DNA of 64,000 bases from Theobroma cacao. Lineage: Eukaryota > Streptophyta > Magnoliopsida > Malvales > Malvaceae. Shown here piece after piece: positions 31,460-46,000 of this stretch. The stretch covers positions 11,578,640 to 11,642,639 of the forward strand of contig NC_030850.1 in the NCBI RefSeq assembly GCF_000208745.1, in the 5' to 3' direction. The position numbers were made by a program, and so were the translations under genes. The notes beneath the pieces were generated by a model. That model searched no databases. It had not been told where the DNA came from and was given only the letters and a program-made list of their open reading frames with translations. Each line of letters begins with the position of its first letter. Positions within the stretch are counted from its first letter, which is position 1.

Positions 31460-33197
31460 TGCTAAGAACGGCATGATTAAAGCATCAATACAGCGAAATA
31501 ACAAAAAAAAATTAAAATAAAATAAAAACCATGCCTCCTACCTTTAGATCACCTTGGTTGTTTAATGCAAAGTTATGCACCACATAAAATCAAAAAAAGT
31601 TTTACCTTTCCAAGTGATATCATAATCAAATGGATTCCTTTTGGTGACAAAACATGAACACTTTTTTTGTGAAAGAATCCCAGCCACTCAATCGCTTGGC
31701 CTCCAATGCCACACACACTATTGCAATGGATCTTTCTCAATGAGAGAGCTTTATGCCATAGGCTTGTGCTAGCAAGTGGACAACGATTTGTCCTCTTTTC
31801 TTTTTTGATTTCCAACAAAGAATCAAAGGAGAAGTTTTCAAAAAAAAAAACTTCTTAAGGGTGGCGGCACTCAAGAGAAAAACCTTCTTTTCTTTTGTTT
31901 TTACTTTTTTTTCTCTATATAGAAAAGAGTGGCTATAATGTGATACTTATATCTACATTAAACTTATTAAATTTTGCAAAATAAGTCTTTAATAATATAA
32001 AAATTATAATATTTAACCAATACCTAATTAAAATCTTTTAATTGCGTCCTTTGTAGTTAAAACCTAGAATTTGATTTAAGTCTAACTTAAATCATCACGC
32101 TTTCAATTTAATCCAAATTGTAACCTTTGTGTGTGACTCATTAAGTTCATAACATGTTGGCAATGGAATTGAATTATAATATTATTAATTAATTAATTAA
32201 TTTAAATAAATCATATTCAATTTTAAATTAAGTAATTCAATTCCATAGACCATGATTGACATCTAGCAATGCATCATGGCCAGCCAATTGTTAAGAGAGT
32301 CAAAAGATTCTTTGACAATCTTTCAGCGTACAGTTTTTTAGTGTAATTTATTACCTCATCATATATCTTGGAGATGATAAGAGTTTGGTGCAGTGCCTAC
32401 TCTTATTGACTGTTATATTTATTCCTGCAACTAGATCATTAGCTTTATGGAGACTTATGAAACTCATTTCATAATCTCCTAATCACCTTTGCCAAGGATT
32501 TAATAAAGCTAATGTCAACCAAGAACTAATGAGATTTTTTCCCTTGAATCACTTGGGCGATGATTCCTATTTTGACCACTCATTTGCCTTCATATGCTTC
32601 ATACTATACCTAAAAATATTTTGTTCTGGCATCCTTAGTTAGGTGCCTGTAGGGATGAAATCAAAGCATAGTACTCCACATACAAAATAATCGGGTGTCT
32701 GAAGTCTAGGGAGTAGTTACACAACTGGCACATGAGAAGTATTGCATTGACACTTGAGTGAGGTACCTAATGCACTTCTCATGGCGGGTCATGTTTAGCG
32801 AACTCACTCTCCCATGGCAAGCACCCACATACTAGTTCCAAGAATTTTTATACTTCAACCCATGAGAGTGATTGCTTACTTCACAAGTAAGGAACATAAC
32901 ATGTGCTGATCTTTGAGCATTATTGATGCCTCGTCTCAATAATACAATGATCAAGAACTTTTAAGAACAATGCTTTGATGCATAAGGATCTCATAATTGT
33001 ATCCCAATACAATTCCTTTGCAAGGCATATATAGTTCCACGGGCTTTATCTACATAAGTACAAAAAGTAATTAAATCACAAACTTATGGATAAAAACTAC
33101 CTCAATGTTATTATGAATAACAAAATGTCATACATGAATATCTCAAAATTACAATTCCCATACCACCACAGATTGGCTTACAGGGCTTATACTAATA
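31460..33197 (-). repeat. Copia B 3' LTR
   Basis: On + it starts TGCTAAGAACGGCATGATT (expected TGTTAGG...) and ends TTATACTAATA. It contains the uninterrupted CTTGTGCTAGCAAGTGG site that the 3-kb solo LTR occupies in the other copy. Confidence 0.9.
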
Positions 33198-33210
33198 ATT
33201 TCCCACTAGC
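33198..33210 (-). other. Copia B polypurine tract
   Basis: On - it reads GCTAGTGGGAAAT directly before the 3' LTR, typical of plant Copia elements. Confidence 0.7.
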
Positions 33211-33211
33211 A

Positions 33212-36200
33212 TTAAAGCCAATCACTTATGTACCTAATACCAATGTTCTCAACATGACGATTACGCTTCTGCTGGGACAGTGTTTTAGTGAGAAGATCAG
33301 CAATATTATCCTCAGTGGGTATACGCTTTATGCAAATGTCTCCTCTTTCAATGATCTCCCTGAACACATAGTAATGTCGCAATACATGTTTGGATTTACA
33401 ATGAGACTTTGGTTCCTTTGCTTGTGCAATGGCTCCATTATTATCACAATACAAAGGTATTGGATCAACAATGATGGGAACCACATTTAGTTCAGTAATG
33501 AACTTATTAATCCAAACTTTCTTTTTCGCTGCATCAGACATAGAGATGTATTCAACCTCGACTGTAAAATTCGTAGTCATCTCTTGTTTGGAACTCCTCT
33601 AACTCACAACACCTCCATTGAGTGTGAACACATATCCACTTTGTGACTTGCTATCATCTTTGTCAGTTTGAAAACTTGCATCCATTTGACCCTTAACTTA
33701 GAGTTCACTTCCTCTATAAACCAAAAATATATCTTTAGTTCTTCGTAAATACTTCAAGATGTTTTTCACAACTACCTAGTGACCTTTACCAAGATTAGCT
33801 TGGTATCTACTAGTGACATTTAGAGTATAAGATGCATCTAGTCTAGTGCAAAGCATCACATACATGATAGATCCTATTATTGAAGCATATGGGATCTTCT
33901 CCAAGGTATTTTTCTCCTCTCTATTCTTTGGACACATGTCCTTGGAGAGATAGATGCCTTGTGACATAGGTAACTATCCCCTCTTAGATTCCATCATGCT
34001 AAACCTTTTTAACACATTTTCTATGTATGTGAATTGGGAGAGACCTAGCAACCTTTTAAATCTATCTTTATAGATCTTTATTCCTAAAATTTAGGTTGCT
34101 TCTCCTAAATTCTTCATAGAGAATTGTTTGGACAACCAAATTTGTAGATTGCAATAATGGTATATCATTTCCTATAAGCAATATGTCATCAACATATAAC
34201 ACTAGGAAAATTATGGCACTCTTACTAGCCTTTTTATAGACACGTGGTTCATCTTCATTTTTTATGAAGTCAAACCTTTTTATAACTTCATCAAAATGGA
34301 TGTTCCAACTCCGATAAGCTTGCTTAAGTCCATAAATTGACTTTTGAAGCTTGCACACATTATTAGCATTAGCAATGGATATAAAACCTTTAGGTTGTGT
34401 CATGTACACTTTCTCTTGCAAGTTTCCATTAAAGAATGTAGTTTTTATATCCATTTGCCATATTTTATAATCATGGTATGCAGCAATTGCAAGCAAAATC
34501 CTAACGGATTTAAGCATAGCAATTGGTGAAAAAGTTTCTTCAAAGTCAATAGCTCATCTTTGCTTATAACCTTTTGCTACCAATTTAGCTTTAAAGGTTT
34601 GCACCTTGCCATCTACATCGATCTTTCTCTTAAAGACCCACTTGCACCCAATGGGTTTTATCCCTTCAGGTGAATCCACCAAAGTCCATACTTAGTTGGT
34701 ATCCATGGCATCCATTTCAGATTTTATGGCTTCTAGCCATTTCTCATAATCGATGTCCAACATCGCTTCTTCATAGGTTGTAGGCTCATCATTTATGGGC
34801 AATGCGTCCCTTTTTAAGAAATTCAATCTCTCTAGAGCTTGATGTATTCTACTAGACCTTTTGAGCAGTTGTGCCTCTTGAGATTGTGGTTGTACATTAG
34901 ATGTCACAATCTCAAGCTCAATTTTTAATGGAATGTCAATTTGTGGGTCTCGAACTTCTTCAAGTACAACTTCACTCCCACTAACCCTTTCATTCAAGAA
35001 CTCTTTCTCAAAGAAAGTGGCATGCCTTAAGACAAACATTTTTTTCTTCGTAGGATTATAGAAATAATATTCGTGTGTTTCTTTAAGATATCCTATAAAT
35101 TTACATTTGTCTGATCTCGTTTTTAGCTTATTAGACATTATACGCTTCACATAAGCAATACATCCCCAAATCTTGGCATAAGATAAGTTGGGCCTTTTTC
35201 CACTCCATATCTCATATGGTGTCTTATCAATTGATTTAGTAGGAACCTGGTTTAGTATGCAAGTAACAATATTTAGGGCATATCCCCAGAAAGATATAAG
35301 AAGATCTACACGACTCATCATAGATCAAACCATGTCCAATAATGTTCGACTCCTTCTCTCAGACACCCTATTGTGTTGTGGAGTCCCTGGAAAAGTCCAT
35401 TGTGCGAGAATCCCATTCTCTTTTAGATAATCTTGAAACTCTTGGCTAAGATATTCTCGTCCTCGATCAGATCTAAGAGTAAGAATATTCTTCCCAATTT
35501 GTTTCTTAACCTCCGCTCTGTATTCTTTGAATTTGTCAAAGGATTCAGATTTATATTTCATCAAATATACATAACCATAGCAAGAATGGTCATCTGTGAA
35601 GGTGATGAAGTAAGAGTATCCTTCTCTAGCACTAATATTCATGGGACCACATACATCCGAATGTACAAGTCCTAGTAACACCCCAGCTCATTCACCCTTC
35701 TTGGTGAAAGACGGCTTGGTCATTTTACTAAAGAGACAACATTCACACGTTCCATAAGATTCATAATTAAATGGATCGATATAACCTTGTTTGTGTAATT
35801 TAGTTAAGTGAGTCTCATTGATGTGTCCAAGCCTACAATGCCAGGTGTAGGATAGTTTTGGATCATCTTACTTTGCTTTTTTGACCTCTATATTGAGTAT
35901 GGGTCTCTTAAGATCAAGAATATAAAGACCGTTCGAATATGTCCCTACACCATAATGCATCTCTCTCTTTGAGAAAGAACAACAATTACCCTTAGTGCAA
36001 AATTCAATATCATCATATGATGCCAAGTATGACACAGATATGATATTTCAAGATATGGAAGGAACATAGTAGCAGTCTCTTAATTTCAAGATCAACCCAG
36101 AAGGTAAAGGTATGGTAACTATCCCTACAGCCGATGTAGCAACCTTTGCTCCATTTCCTACTCTTAAGACCACCTCTCCCTTTGTTAATCTTCTACTCGG

Positions 36201-36310
36201 TTCTAGCACCTTCATGTCATTGCATAAGTGTGACCCACATCCAATATCTAATACCCATGATGACAGATCAATAGTAAATAGATTTACTTTAATCTTATAC
36301 ATGGTCAAAG
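33212..36310 (-). pseudogene. Copia B pol (protease to RNase H), broken
   Basis: On -, the protease region is at 36308-36048 (WVLDIGCGSHLC; the expected catalytic D-T/S-G reads D-I-G). A pre-integrase zinc region at about 35870-35690 (CRLGHINETHL...CECC) leads into the integrase core at 35681-35325 (HSDVCGPM, FTDDHS, LRSDRGREY, VSERRSRTLLDMV). The integrase C-terminus follows (35321-34692), then reverse transcriptase (34517-34068, MDIKTTFFN, YVDDILL) and RNase H (33580-33212, VEVEYISM, NNGAIAQAK). Stops and shifts separate the pieces, for instance between 35681 and 35690. Long open stretches survive, so it decayed less than Copia A. Confidence 0.92.
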
Positions 36311-39080
36311 GTGAAACTTATACAAGTTTCCCATTCTTTGAACTTGTCAATAAGGCAAGGATATCTTCCTTAATGACATCTATTCTTAATAGACATCTGA
36401 GAATGTTTCTCAACTTGATATACCAGTCCAAACATTTTGGCCTGAATTTCATGATGACATTAAGTATGCCGCGTAAAGTAATGTGTATTCACATTCTAAC
36501 AACCTAGACATTTAAAGAACATTTATGAGTAATCATGCATTATAATCAACTAAGATGAGATAATAAATCTTAAATTGATTGCTCCCACTATTTTTTTCAA
36601 GATGAGAACCCTCCATATCACCTCGGGAGATCTCTACAAGGATTCTCTTAGTGGGCTAGGATCGTTATCCATTCTAATCATGACTTTAAATGTGCTCAAC
36701 AAACCATGATAGGTAAATTAGGTAGGCAACTAAGCTTACCAATTACATCTCTATACAACTCCTAGATCAGCTAGGTGACAACACATTGCCTAAACATATC
36801 ATATATGTTTTGCCTAGCCATTACGTCTAGTTTTCATAATAATCAAGTTTCCAAGCATCCAGATTTTATGAAACTAGTTGAGTAAGACCCACCAATAGCT
36901 CAAACATACTCATGTAAAAGTGTGACCCTGAGTGTGCTCAACAAGTCTCCGATTAAACGAGCAACTAGGTTATCTTGCTATATGGTGGAAGGCAACTTAA
37001 TCATGCTTGGCATGTGACTCAATATTTGTCTAGGGATTTTCTTATTTTTTACTTATTTAAGGTCTCATCTTTGCATGCATAGTATTTATTAATTGCATAA
37101 AAGAATCTATAAGTATTTATTAATTGCATAAATAAATCTACCTCATGCATACTACTTTGCATCACATAGCATTTATTAAATGGCTTAAAATAAATCTATC
37201 GCATGCATTCTACTTTGGATGATTATAGACTTTATCTATACTAATTTTCTTAAGCCATCGAAGGAAATTAGCTTGGTCAAACCTAGAGAGTAACATACAA
37301 CATATTGCAATATTCCTCCTTGTATCTTCATGGTGCCTTTAGGTCTTCATCTTCGAATTGTAAAATAACTCCTAAACTAATCATAATTCTACACTTATAT
37401 GTAACTAATTACATTTTAGTAAAGAAACCTCATGGAATATCCGAGGGGAGTTAAGTGAGGAAAGAATTTTACAATCCCTGAAAATCAAGATAAAGGTAGG
37501 GTGTGCAGACCCTATTTAATAAATAAATGCCATGATAAAATTTAACCATACATCCACAATCATATTGGGCCTAGTCCATTCATCCATCCACGTGAACATA
37601 AAATTAAAACTGTCTTATTCTAATTGCTAATCATATGAGGCATCCGAAATTAGTGTGCAACTAATTTCGAGTTCATCTTTTAATTCCATGTATGGAAATA
37701 GTTTTTCATATATGGAAAGTCTTTACTAATCAGTATTAGTAATATTATCCATTCTTAATCTCATAGGATTAGAATTAAAATATTATTACAAATTAAAACA
37801 TTTTTAATTTGTAATCTTTAAGTAACTTTTACTAATCTTTTTAAATTAAAGATTATGTGTCTTCAATTATCTAATCTCATTTGATAATTTAAATAAAATA
37901 TTTAAGACAAACTTATCTTTAATTATATTTAAGCATCTTAGTCGAATTTCACTTCTTAAAAGAAGAAAATCAATTCATGATATTTACCTTGTCCATATTT
38001 ATCACACTCCCATATTTATAGGAATCAAATTCCTAAATATATGGATGTGATTAATTAAATTCTGATATCTTTATTTTAAGGAATCAAATTCCCTAATTTA
38101 AATATATCAAAATTTATCTTTCTGGAACTTTTCCATAAGCTATTGTTTAGTGAATTAGTGTTTTTAATGGCACCAATTTAGGCTGCAAATATGGACACCA
38201 AAATCCCAAAAACTATGACTTTACAAAATTCTGGCAGCATTGTACCAATCACAGTTTTGTGGCTTGATGTGGCACCAAATCGAGGAATTTAATTCCCAAA
38301 TTTTGACCATGATCAGATAACATATGGAACTTTTCTATATTAAAATTTCATAATTTTTGGACTTGATTTTGCTGGTCAAAATCCCAAAAAACATAGCCTA
38401 TGTATTCTACACATAGCTGCAGTTTTTGGGTTGCATATGTGGCATTACGGTGGCATAAATCAGGGATTAAATCCCTTAATTTTAGTAATCTTTCCAGACA
38501 TCTTTTGAAAAAATTCAAACTTCAAAATTTATACAAAAAGGTACAACAATTGCACAATTTTAGGACTCTTTGAAGATCACTTTCTCAGCAAAATCGTGAC
38601 CTAAAACTACTGCTGGCAGTAATGGTTTCAGCCACAATTTCACGGCCTTTCCTTCACCGTTTTCAGCTGGTAAGTAATCAAATTGAAAAACCTTCAATGT
38701 AGATTACTTCCAATTTTTTTCAAAATTTTTAGATGCTTTTACCTTCTGTTAAAAACTGAAAATAGAACCATATGCAAATCTAGACAAAATCGAATTCTAT
38801 CACCAAACCGCATCTTGTTTCCCATGAATTTGAATCCTCTTCTTGCCAAACTCTTTTGTGCATCTCATGCACATATTGTTCTGCAAAATTGAGACACTTA
38901 AACAAAATTAATTGCTGAAACAAATAAGTATTAAAATTCAAAACTTGAATATGTGATAAACTACTGTAAAACATAATCGAAATTTAACACTTACTTGCTC
39001 TCTTCCAAATACCTAACATCCAATCAGAATTGAAATTAAACAATAACAAGACATACCTTTGCATTGAAATGAGCCAAGGG
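36311..39080 (-). other. Copia B gag and leader region, no gag recognised
   Basis: About 2.8 kb between protease and primer-binding site where gag should be. I find no zinc knuckle and no clear capsid motif, only short frames. 38100-38600 repeats phrases such as AAAATCCCAAAAA and GGAATTTAATTCCC. Gag is either deleted or too diverged to see. Confidence 0.55.
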
Positions 39081-39095
39081 AGCCTCTAATACCAA
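39081..39095 (-). other. Copia B primer-binding site
   Basis: On - it reads TTGGTATTAGAGGCT directly after the 5' LTR end, close to the initiator-methionine tRNA site (TGGTATCAGAGC). Confidence 0.8.
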
Positions 39096-42000
39096 TGTTA
39101 GGAATGGCATGATTAAAGCATCAATGCAGCGAAATAACAAAAAAAATTGAAATAAAATAAAAACCATGCCTTCTACCTTTAGATCACCTTGGTTGTTTAA
39201 TACAAAGTAAAGCACCACATAAAATCAAAAAAAAATTTACCTTTCCAAGTGATATCGTAATCAAATTAATTCCTTTTGGTGACAAAACGTGAACACCTTT
39301 TGCGTGAAAGAATCCCAATCACTCAATCACTTGGCCTCCAATGTCACACACACGATTGCAACGGATCCTTCTCAAAGAGAAAGCTTTATGCCACAAGCTT
39401 GTGCTATCATGTCAAGCCCAGCTCTACAATATGTTTATTATGTCATTCTTACATAAGAATGCATGTTTGCTTACTTGGATACCTCAAAAATCGTTAAAGA
39501 ACGGCAATGTACCAAATGGTACAATTAAGTTGAATTAAGCCTCGAACTAGTCCAAATAAAGATTTTAAGATGAAATTGAGAATTTTAAAACCCCATAATG
39601 ACTTAAAATGGTGATTCGGAGTTCGAGGACCGACTTGGAGTCAAATTGGAATTTTCATGATCTAGGGGTAAAATAGTCATTTTTTCACTCGAGGTTAAGA
39701 TGTGAGTGTTGGATGAAATTTTTGACTAAGATTGATCATTTGGAGTATAGTTTGAGTTTGATAAGTGAAGAATTTTAATTTCGACATTTTTTTGAGCATA
39801 AAGGGTAAAATAGTCATTTTGCCACCCTAGGGGCAAAATTATAATTTTTCACCACCCAACACTTGTCCAGAACATGAATTTCACTCATTATTATTATGGA
39901 TAATTGATGAATTTTAAATGGTGGAGAGAGATTGCTTAATGGGTAAGTATGACACATGGGCCAATGGAATGGTGACATGTGTCATATTTTCATCCATTTA
40001 TTCTTTGGCTTTAAAAATCAGCCCATAACCCTCCCAACTCATTTCTCTTGGCCGGCCAAAGGAAGAAAAGGGAAGAAAATAAGAAGAACAAAAACTTAGC
40101 TAAGAAATTCAAGAGAAATTCACAAAATTTCAAAGAATTAAATGACAAAAGGCAAGATTTTTCACTTCTAGCTTGTGATCTACCTTTCCTATGCATTCTT
40201 TTTCATTTTCCATGGTTGAGAATCAAGTTTGCATGAGGATACCCTTCCTGGCCGAACATGGGGGGAGGAGTTTTGAACTTGGATTTGGATAGATTTCAAT
40301 ATATTCTAGTGTTTTTAGTTAGTTAGTGATGTGTAGCATGAAAAACAAACAAGAAAAATTTATTTTCTCCCATCACCCTCCATTGGCCGAATCTTCTCTA
40401 TGGTGTGTTGATGGTGGACTTGATTTTATTTCAAGTGATTTGATTAGGAATGAATGATTTATGGTGTGAGAATCAAGCATGAAAAATTATATTATTAGTG
40501 CACTCACCATGGCCGAATTTTTCAAGAGAAAATGTGAGGATGATTTTGCCACATTTCAAGTTATTTAAATCATGTTTAATGATTTGGAGTATCGGAGAGA
40601 AATGGAATTGTTTGGAGTTGAATTGGACATATTGGCCAATTAATCAGGTGATAGATCGAATTAGGCTAATACCATTTTATTTAGGTAAATAATTGAATTT
40701 ATATTGAACATCGTATTTAGATAGTTACCCGAGTATTTCACATCCCATTTCATGCATTAGTATAAAGCCTGAATTGGTTTCACAACGGTTTAGCACAAAT
40801 GTAGTAAATGGCTTATTGTGCATTATGTCTAGGTGGTGAGCTTTCTGGCAAAAGTAAGGAGATGTACCCGAGGATCAAGAATCGGAGTACTCGAAACTCA
40901 ATTTCTATTACAGTGAGTAACCTTATCATCATCTTGATTATCTGAAGTGAATTTTAATTCGTTTTTGTGATTTTATGGAAAATGAGTTTAAATGGTAAAT
41001 CTTTATGTTTTATAAGCAAAATGTGATTAAATGAAATGATTTTATAAAATTGTCTTGAAATTGAATGATGGTTTTGAAAATGGAGTAATTAGAGACTAAT
41101 TGTTGTGTTGTAAATTATGATTTAAATAGAATGGCTTATGATAATGTGGGCATGAGTGGCTGGATTGGTAATTGTGCTAAACATATGTGAATTGTTGTTT
41201 TGCCTTGACATGCTGTGTTGTAAAATAATTGCCACGTCATGCTGTTGGAATTTTATTGATTTGGTGGGATATCGATTAGCTTGCTGCAGTGGGTAGGTTC
41301 ATGGACCAACCTATTAGAGGGGCACGAAATTCGGTTATATACGTACCTCGGTTGGAGAGGCACGTAGGGTAACTCCCGAGGTAAAACTTTAGATTTTACT
41401 TCACACTAAATCACCACATGAGGGTGAACTCAGCCAACGCCAAGGAACGGCTATGTTTTCAAAATAAAAACATGATTTATGCGTACATGACTTTTTAACA
41501 ACCTTGACGGATTCGGTTGGAATAACCCTAGGCCAAGGTATCCCTGACAACCGAGTATGAGAATGATTTTGGTACGAGCCAAGCTTTTCAGGAAATCATA
41601 AGCCTCATTGTTTATTTGGGTGAAATGAATCTATTTTATCTTATTAAAATGAGTTCGAAATGTTGTGAATCATTTTTATGCTAATCTATTTTATCTATCT
41701 TCATTTACTCAGTTTTAGATATTTTAGATGATATTTGTTTACTCACTGGGATTATATAATCTCACCACCCTCCTTTCCACTCATTTCAAGCTCCGGATAG
41801 TTTGTAGATAGCTGATATCGTCGAAGGCCACAGTTGGTTTTACTTCCTTAAAAATTATAGGTTCACAGCCTTCGTTCACTTTTATCATTTGGGGGCCCAC
41901 GTGTCATTGTAAATTAAATTACATACCTTGACTATATATATTACAGTATGTATGATTTATTTCGCTTTTACGCTACAAAAATTTCTAACAGATAACTCTA

Positions 42001-43839
42001 TAAAAATTATTTTATAAGAAAATAAAATATTTTATTGAATATTTTTATTATATTCAAATAGTCATAATTTTACCTTAAATGAATGTTTTAGAAATTTAAA
42101 CTTATTTTTTATTATGAAATATGTGTTTTGCACTCGCATACTATATTATTAGCTGGTTTCGAAATTTTTAAGAAAAAATTATCAAAATACCCTCGAGAGA
42201 CGAAAATTATTGTTTTTATTGTTTTGGTTTGGAAATAGCTTATAATCTTTTTAAAATATAATATTAGCAACTGTTACTCGCAGTGGAGGTGAGAAAACTG
42301 ATATTAAAGCCTTGCGAGGTTTCGGTTGGCATTTCAGGTAATGAATGTCTATTAGGACATCGCGACGATTGTTACAAGCTCGAAGAGAGTACCGGGTCGT
42401 GACATAGCAAGTGGACAATGATTTGTCCTCTTTTCTTCTTTGATTTCCAACAAAGAATCAAAGGAGAAGTTTTCAAAAAAAATAAACTTCTCAAGAGTGG
42501 TTGCACTCAAGAGAAAAACCTTTTTTTTTCTTTTATTTTTCCTTTTTTTTTTCTCTATATAGAAAATAGTGGCTATAATGTGATATTTATATCTAGGTTT
42601 AACTTATTAAAATTTACAACATAAGTCTTTAATATTATAAAAATTATAATTTTTAATCAATATCTAATTAAACTCTTTTAATTAAGTCTGTAGTAGTTAA
42701 AACCTAGAATTTGATTTAAGTCTAACTTAAATCATCACACTCTCAATTTAATCTAAATTGCAACCTTTGTGTGTGACCCATTAGGTTCCTAACATGTTGA
42801 CAATGGAATTGGATTATAATATTATTAATTAATTAACTTAAATGAATCATATTCATATTCAATTTTAAATTAACTAATTCAATTCCATAGACTATGATTA
42901 GCATCTAGTAATGCATCATGACCACCCAATTATTAAAAGAGTCAAAGGATTCTTTGATAACCTTTCAGCGTACAGTTTTTTAGCGTAATTTATTCCTCAT
43001 CATATATCTCAGAGATGATAAGAGTTTGGTGCAGTGCCTACACTTATTGATTGTTATATTTGTTCCTACAACTAGATCATTAGCTTTATGGAGACTTATG
43101 ATACTCATTTCATAATCTCCTAATCATCTTGGCTAAGGATTTGATTAAGCTAATGTCAACCAAAAACTAATGAGATATTTCCCCTTGAATCACTTGGAGT
43201 GATGAATCCTATCTTGACCACTCATTTACCTTTATATGCTTCATACTATACCCAAAAATATCCTGTTTTTGTATCCTTAGTTAAGCACCTGTAGGGATGA
43301 AACCAAAGCATAGTACTCCACATACAAGATAACCTCGTGTCTGAAGTCTAGGGAGTAGCTACACAATTGACACATGAGAAGTATTGCATTGACACTTGAG
43401 TGAGGTACCAAATGCACTTCTCATGGTGGGTCATGTTCAGCGAACTCATTCTCACATGGTACGCACCCACATGCTAGTTTCAAATATTTCTATACTCCAA
43501 ACTATTAGAGCGATTGCTTACTTCACAAGTAAAGAACATAACATGTGCCGATCTTTGAGAATTATTGATACCCTATCTCAATAATACAATGATCAAGAAC
43601 TTTTAGGAATAATGCTTTGATACATAAAGATCTCATAATTGTATCCCAATATAATTCCTTTGCAAGGCATATATAGTTCCATGGGCTTTATCAACATAAG
43701 TACAAAAAGTAATTAAATCACAAACTTATGGATAAAGAACTACCTCAATGTTATTATGAATAACAAAATGCCATACATGAATATCTCAAAATTGGAATTC
43801 CCATACCACCACCAATTGGCTTGTAGGGCTATACTAACA
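39096..43839 (-). repeat. Copia B 5' LTR, interrupted
   Basis: On + it starts TGTTAGGAATGGCATG and ends ATACTAACA. It matches the 3' LTR up to about 39409 and again from 42405, with the 3-kb solo LTR between. Confidence 0.9.
39410..42404 (+). mobile_element. Solo LTR C, 3 kb, gypsy-like
   Basis: Starts TGTCAAGCCCAGC and ends GGGTCGTGACA, so the termini form a TGTCA/TGACA inverted pair. Flanks are TATCA and TAGCA; the intact site in the other Copia B LTR reads TAGCA. No polymerase follows, so it is a solo LTR left by recombination between two LTRs. The same family occurs inverted at 50176-53162. The type is probably Ty3-gypsy, inferred from its length and TGTCA ends. Short frames inside (40498-40692 and others) are not genes. 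Confidence 0.88.
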
Positions 43840-43844
43840 CTTCT
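43840..43844. repeat. Copia B target site duplication, right
   Basis: CTTCT, identical to 31455-31459. Confidence 0.9.
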
Positions 43845-46000
43845 TAGGGTCAACCTGCACTCCATCTTTCGATACTACGTGATCCAAGAAACTAACACTC
43901 TCCAACTAGAATTCGCATTTAGAAAACTTAGCATACAACCGATGTTCCCTTATTGTTTGGAGCACTATCCTCAAGTGCTGCCCATGCTCCTCTTGTCTCC
44001 TCAGATACACCAAAATATCATTGATGAATACCACCACAAACTTATCCAAATCGGCTTGAAACACCCTATTCATCAATCCAAAAACACTGCGGGGCATTAG
44101 TAAGTCCAAAAGACATTACTAGGAACTCAGAATGCCCATATCTTGAACGAAATTTTATCTCAGGTATGTCTTCCTCCCTGATTCTCAACTGATAATACCT
44201 AGATTGCAAGTCTATCTTAGAGAAAATATGTGCTCGCTGCAATTTATCAAATAAATCATCAATCCTTGGAAATGGGTATTTATTCTTAATTGTCACTTTG
44301 CTAAGTTATCGATAATATATTCATAGCTTGAGTGACTCATTTTTCTTATTCATAAATAGCACCAATGATCCCCCAATGAAACACTAGGGCGAATAAAGCC
44401 CTTATATAATAAATTTCCAACTACTGCTTCAACTCCTTAACTCGATCGGTGCCATTTGATATGGAGATACCGATATAGGTCTTGTATCCGATAACAAATC
44501 TATACAAAACTCAATCTCCCATTCTAAAGGTAGACTTGGCAATTAATTCGAAAACACATCGAGAAACTACTAACACATTATTCACACTCTTGACCTCTAC
44601 CTCCGTATCTTTGACTAATGCTAGGTATCCTTGGCAACCCTGCCTCAACAATTTCCTAATGGCCATCATTGATATTACACTTGGTGGAACAATACTACAA
44701 TCGACATATATATAGAATGGAGATTCCCCCGAAAAATCAAACTTGACTAACTTGTTATAGCAATCCACACTAGCATAAGTGGATGATAAACAGTCAAATC
44801 CAAGGATCACATCAAAATCTAAGGTGTCTAACAACACCATATTTGCCATAGTATCCTTGTCCTTGATTCGTACCACATTAGACCTATACTCATACTCTGC
44901 CACATATACTTCTTTAAAAGGAGTGGACATCACTAATGGTTCCTCCATACTAGTACACTCCCTAGCCAACCTCAATGAAAATCGAGGAGATATAAACAAA
45001 TATGTGAATCCAAGGTCCAACAAAACTCTAACATAATGACCATAAATAAAAAGTGTACCTGTAACCAGTACATTGGATGTTTATGCCTCTTGAGGTGTCA
45101 AGGTAAATAACCGAACCTTACCTCTACCTACAGTACACTACTGCACTGAACCTACTGGCTTTCCTTGAGAAGTGGAGGTTGTTTTTCCATCTCTAGTTGT
45201 ATTAATATCTCTACTTGACTGCAATGTAGGAGTTGGGGTAATTGATACATGCTCTCAAATACCATGGGACATCCTTGGGGTCTAGCGAGATCTCAGACAA
45301 TATTTCATCATATGCCCTTATTGGCCACAAGTGAAACAAGCCCCCATAACACAATAACATTGTCCTTTATGTCTTTTCCCACATGTAGCACATATGGGAA
45401 TAATTTGACCACTAGATCTGGAGGTTTGCTGCATTTAAAAATTGGATGCCCTTTGTTCAGGCTTAACACAAGCACTAGATTGGGCACTCGCCTGTTGGGA
45501 TGCTCGTACATCTCACTGTGGGCCCTGTCTATTGGAAAAGGTAATACCTTTACTAGAATTGGCTCTCGTACGGCCCTGCTAGCCCTCTTTTTATTTACCC
45601 TTATCTCCATACCTTTCATCTCTATCAACCGGGCACAATCTATAGCTGCTGAATTGCTAGTAAACCTTTGAGATGCTACAACCATGAATAATGGTCCCAC
45701 CAATCCATTTACAACCTCTTAATCTTCATCTCTTCAGTGGAGACGAGATATGGGGCATACTTCAATAACTACATAAACATGATCTCATACTCCAAAATTG
45801 TCATGTTTAGAGTCTGCACTAATGCCTCAAACTCATAAGCTCTCGCATCTCTCACACTCGCTGGTAGAAATCTGTCCATAAAGGCTGTCCTAAATTCCTC
45901 CCACATTATCGAATCTAACCTAGTTGTTCTCCCCTTCTTATATAATTCCACCCATAGTTATGCTACATCCACTAGTCAAAAACTAACTCTACTAATCTAG
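43845..46000 (-). pseudogene. Gypsy A gag, protease and reverse transcriptase, broken
   Basis: On -, the gag capsid region is at about 45951-45769 (WEEFRTAFMDRFLP, EFEALVQ). Two zinc knuckles lie near 45390-45270 (CATCGKRHKGQC, then C-x2-C-x4-H-x4-C with a stop inside). The protease is at 45023-44511, where the active-site D-S-G reads DLG and DVILGFDCL follows. Reverse transcriptase is at 44296-43906 ([34 protein letters not shown]); the YVDD box reads FINDIL. The frame changes between gag and knuckles. Copia B sits immediately after, within the reverse transcriptase/RNase H part. Confidence 0.92.

Larger units (their letters stand above)
31460..43839 (-). mobile_element. Copia B, Ty1-copia retrotransposon nested in Gypsy A
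   Basis: Bounded by a perfect CTTCT duplication. LTRs are 31460-33197 (1738 bp) and 39096-43839 (about 1744 bp once the inserted solo LTR is removed). On - the order is protease, integrase, reverse transcriptase, RNase H. The primer-binding site lies beside the right LTR and the purine tract beside the left. Removing the element with one CTTCT copy makes Gypsy A's reverse-transcriptase frame continuous across the join, which confirms both boundaries and orientation. LTR differences are frequent by eye, so it is not recent. Confidence 0.95.
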
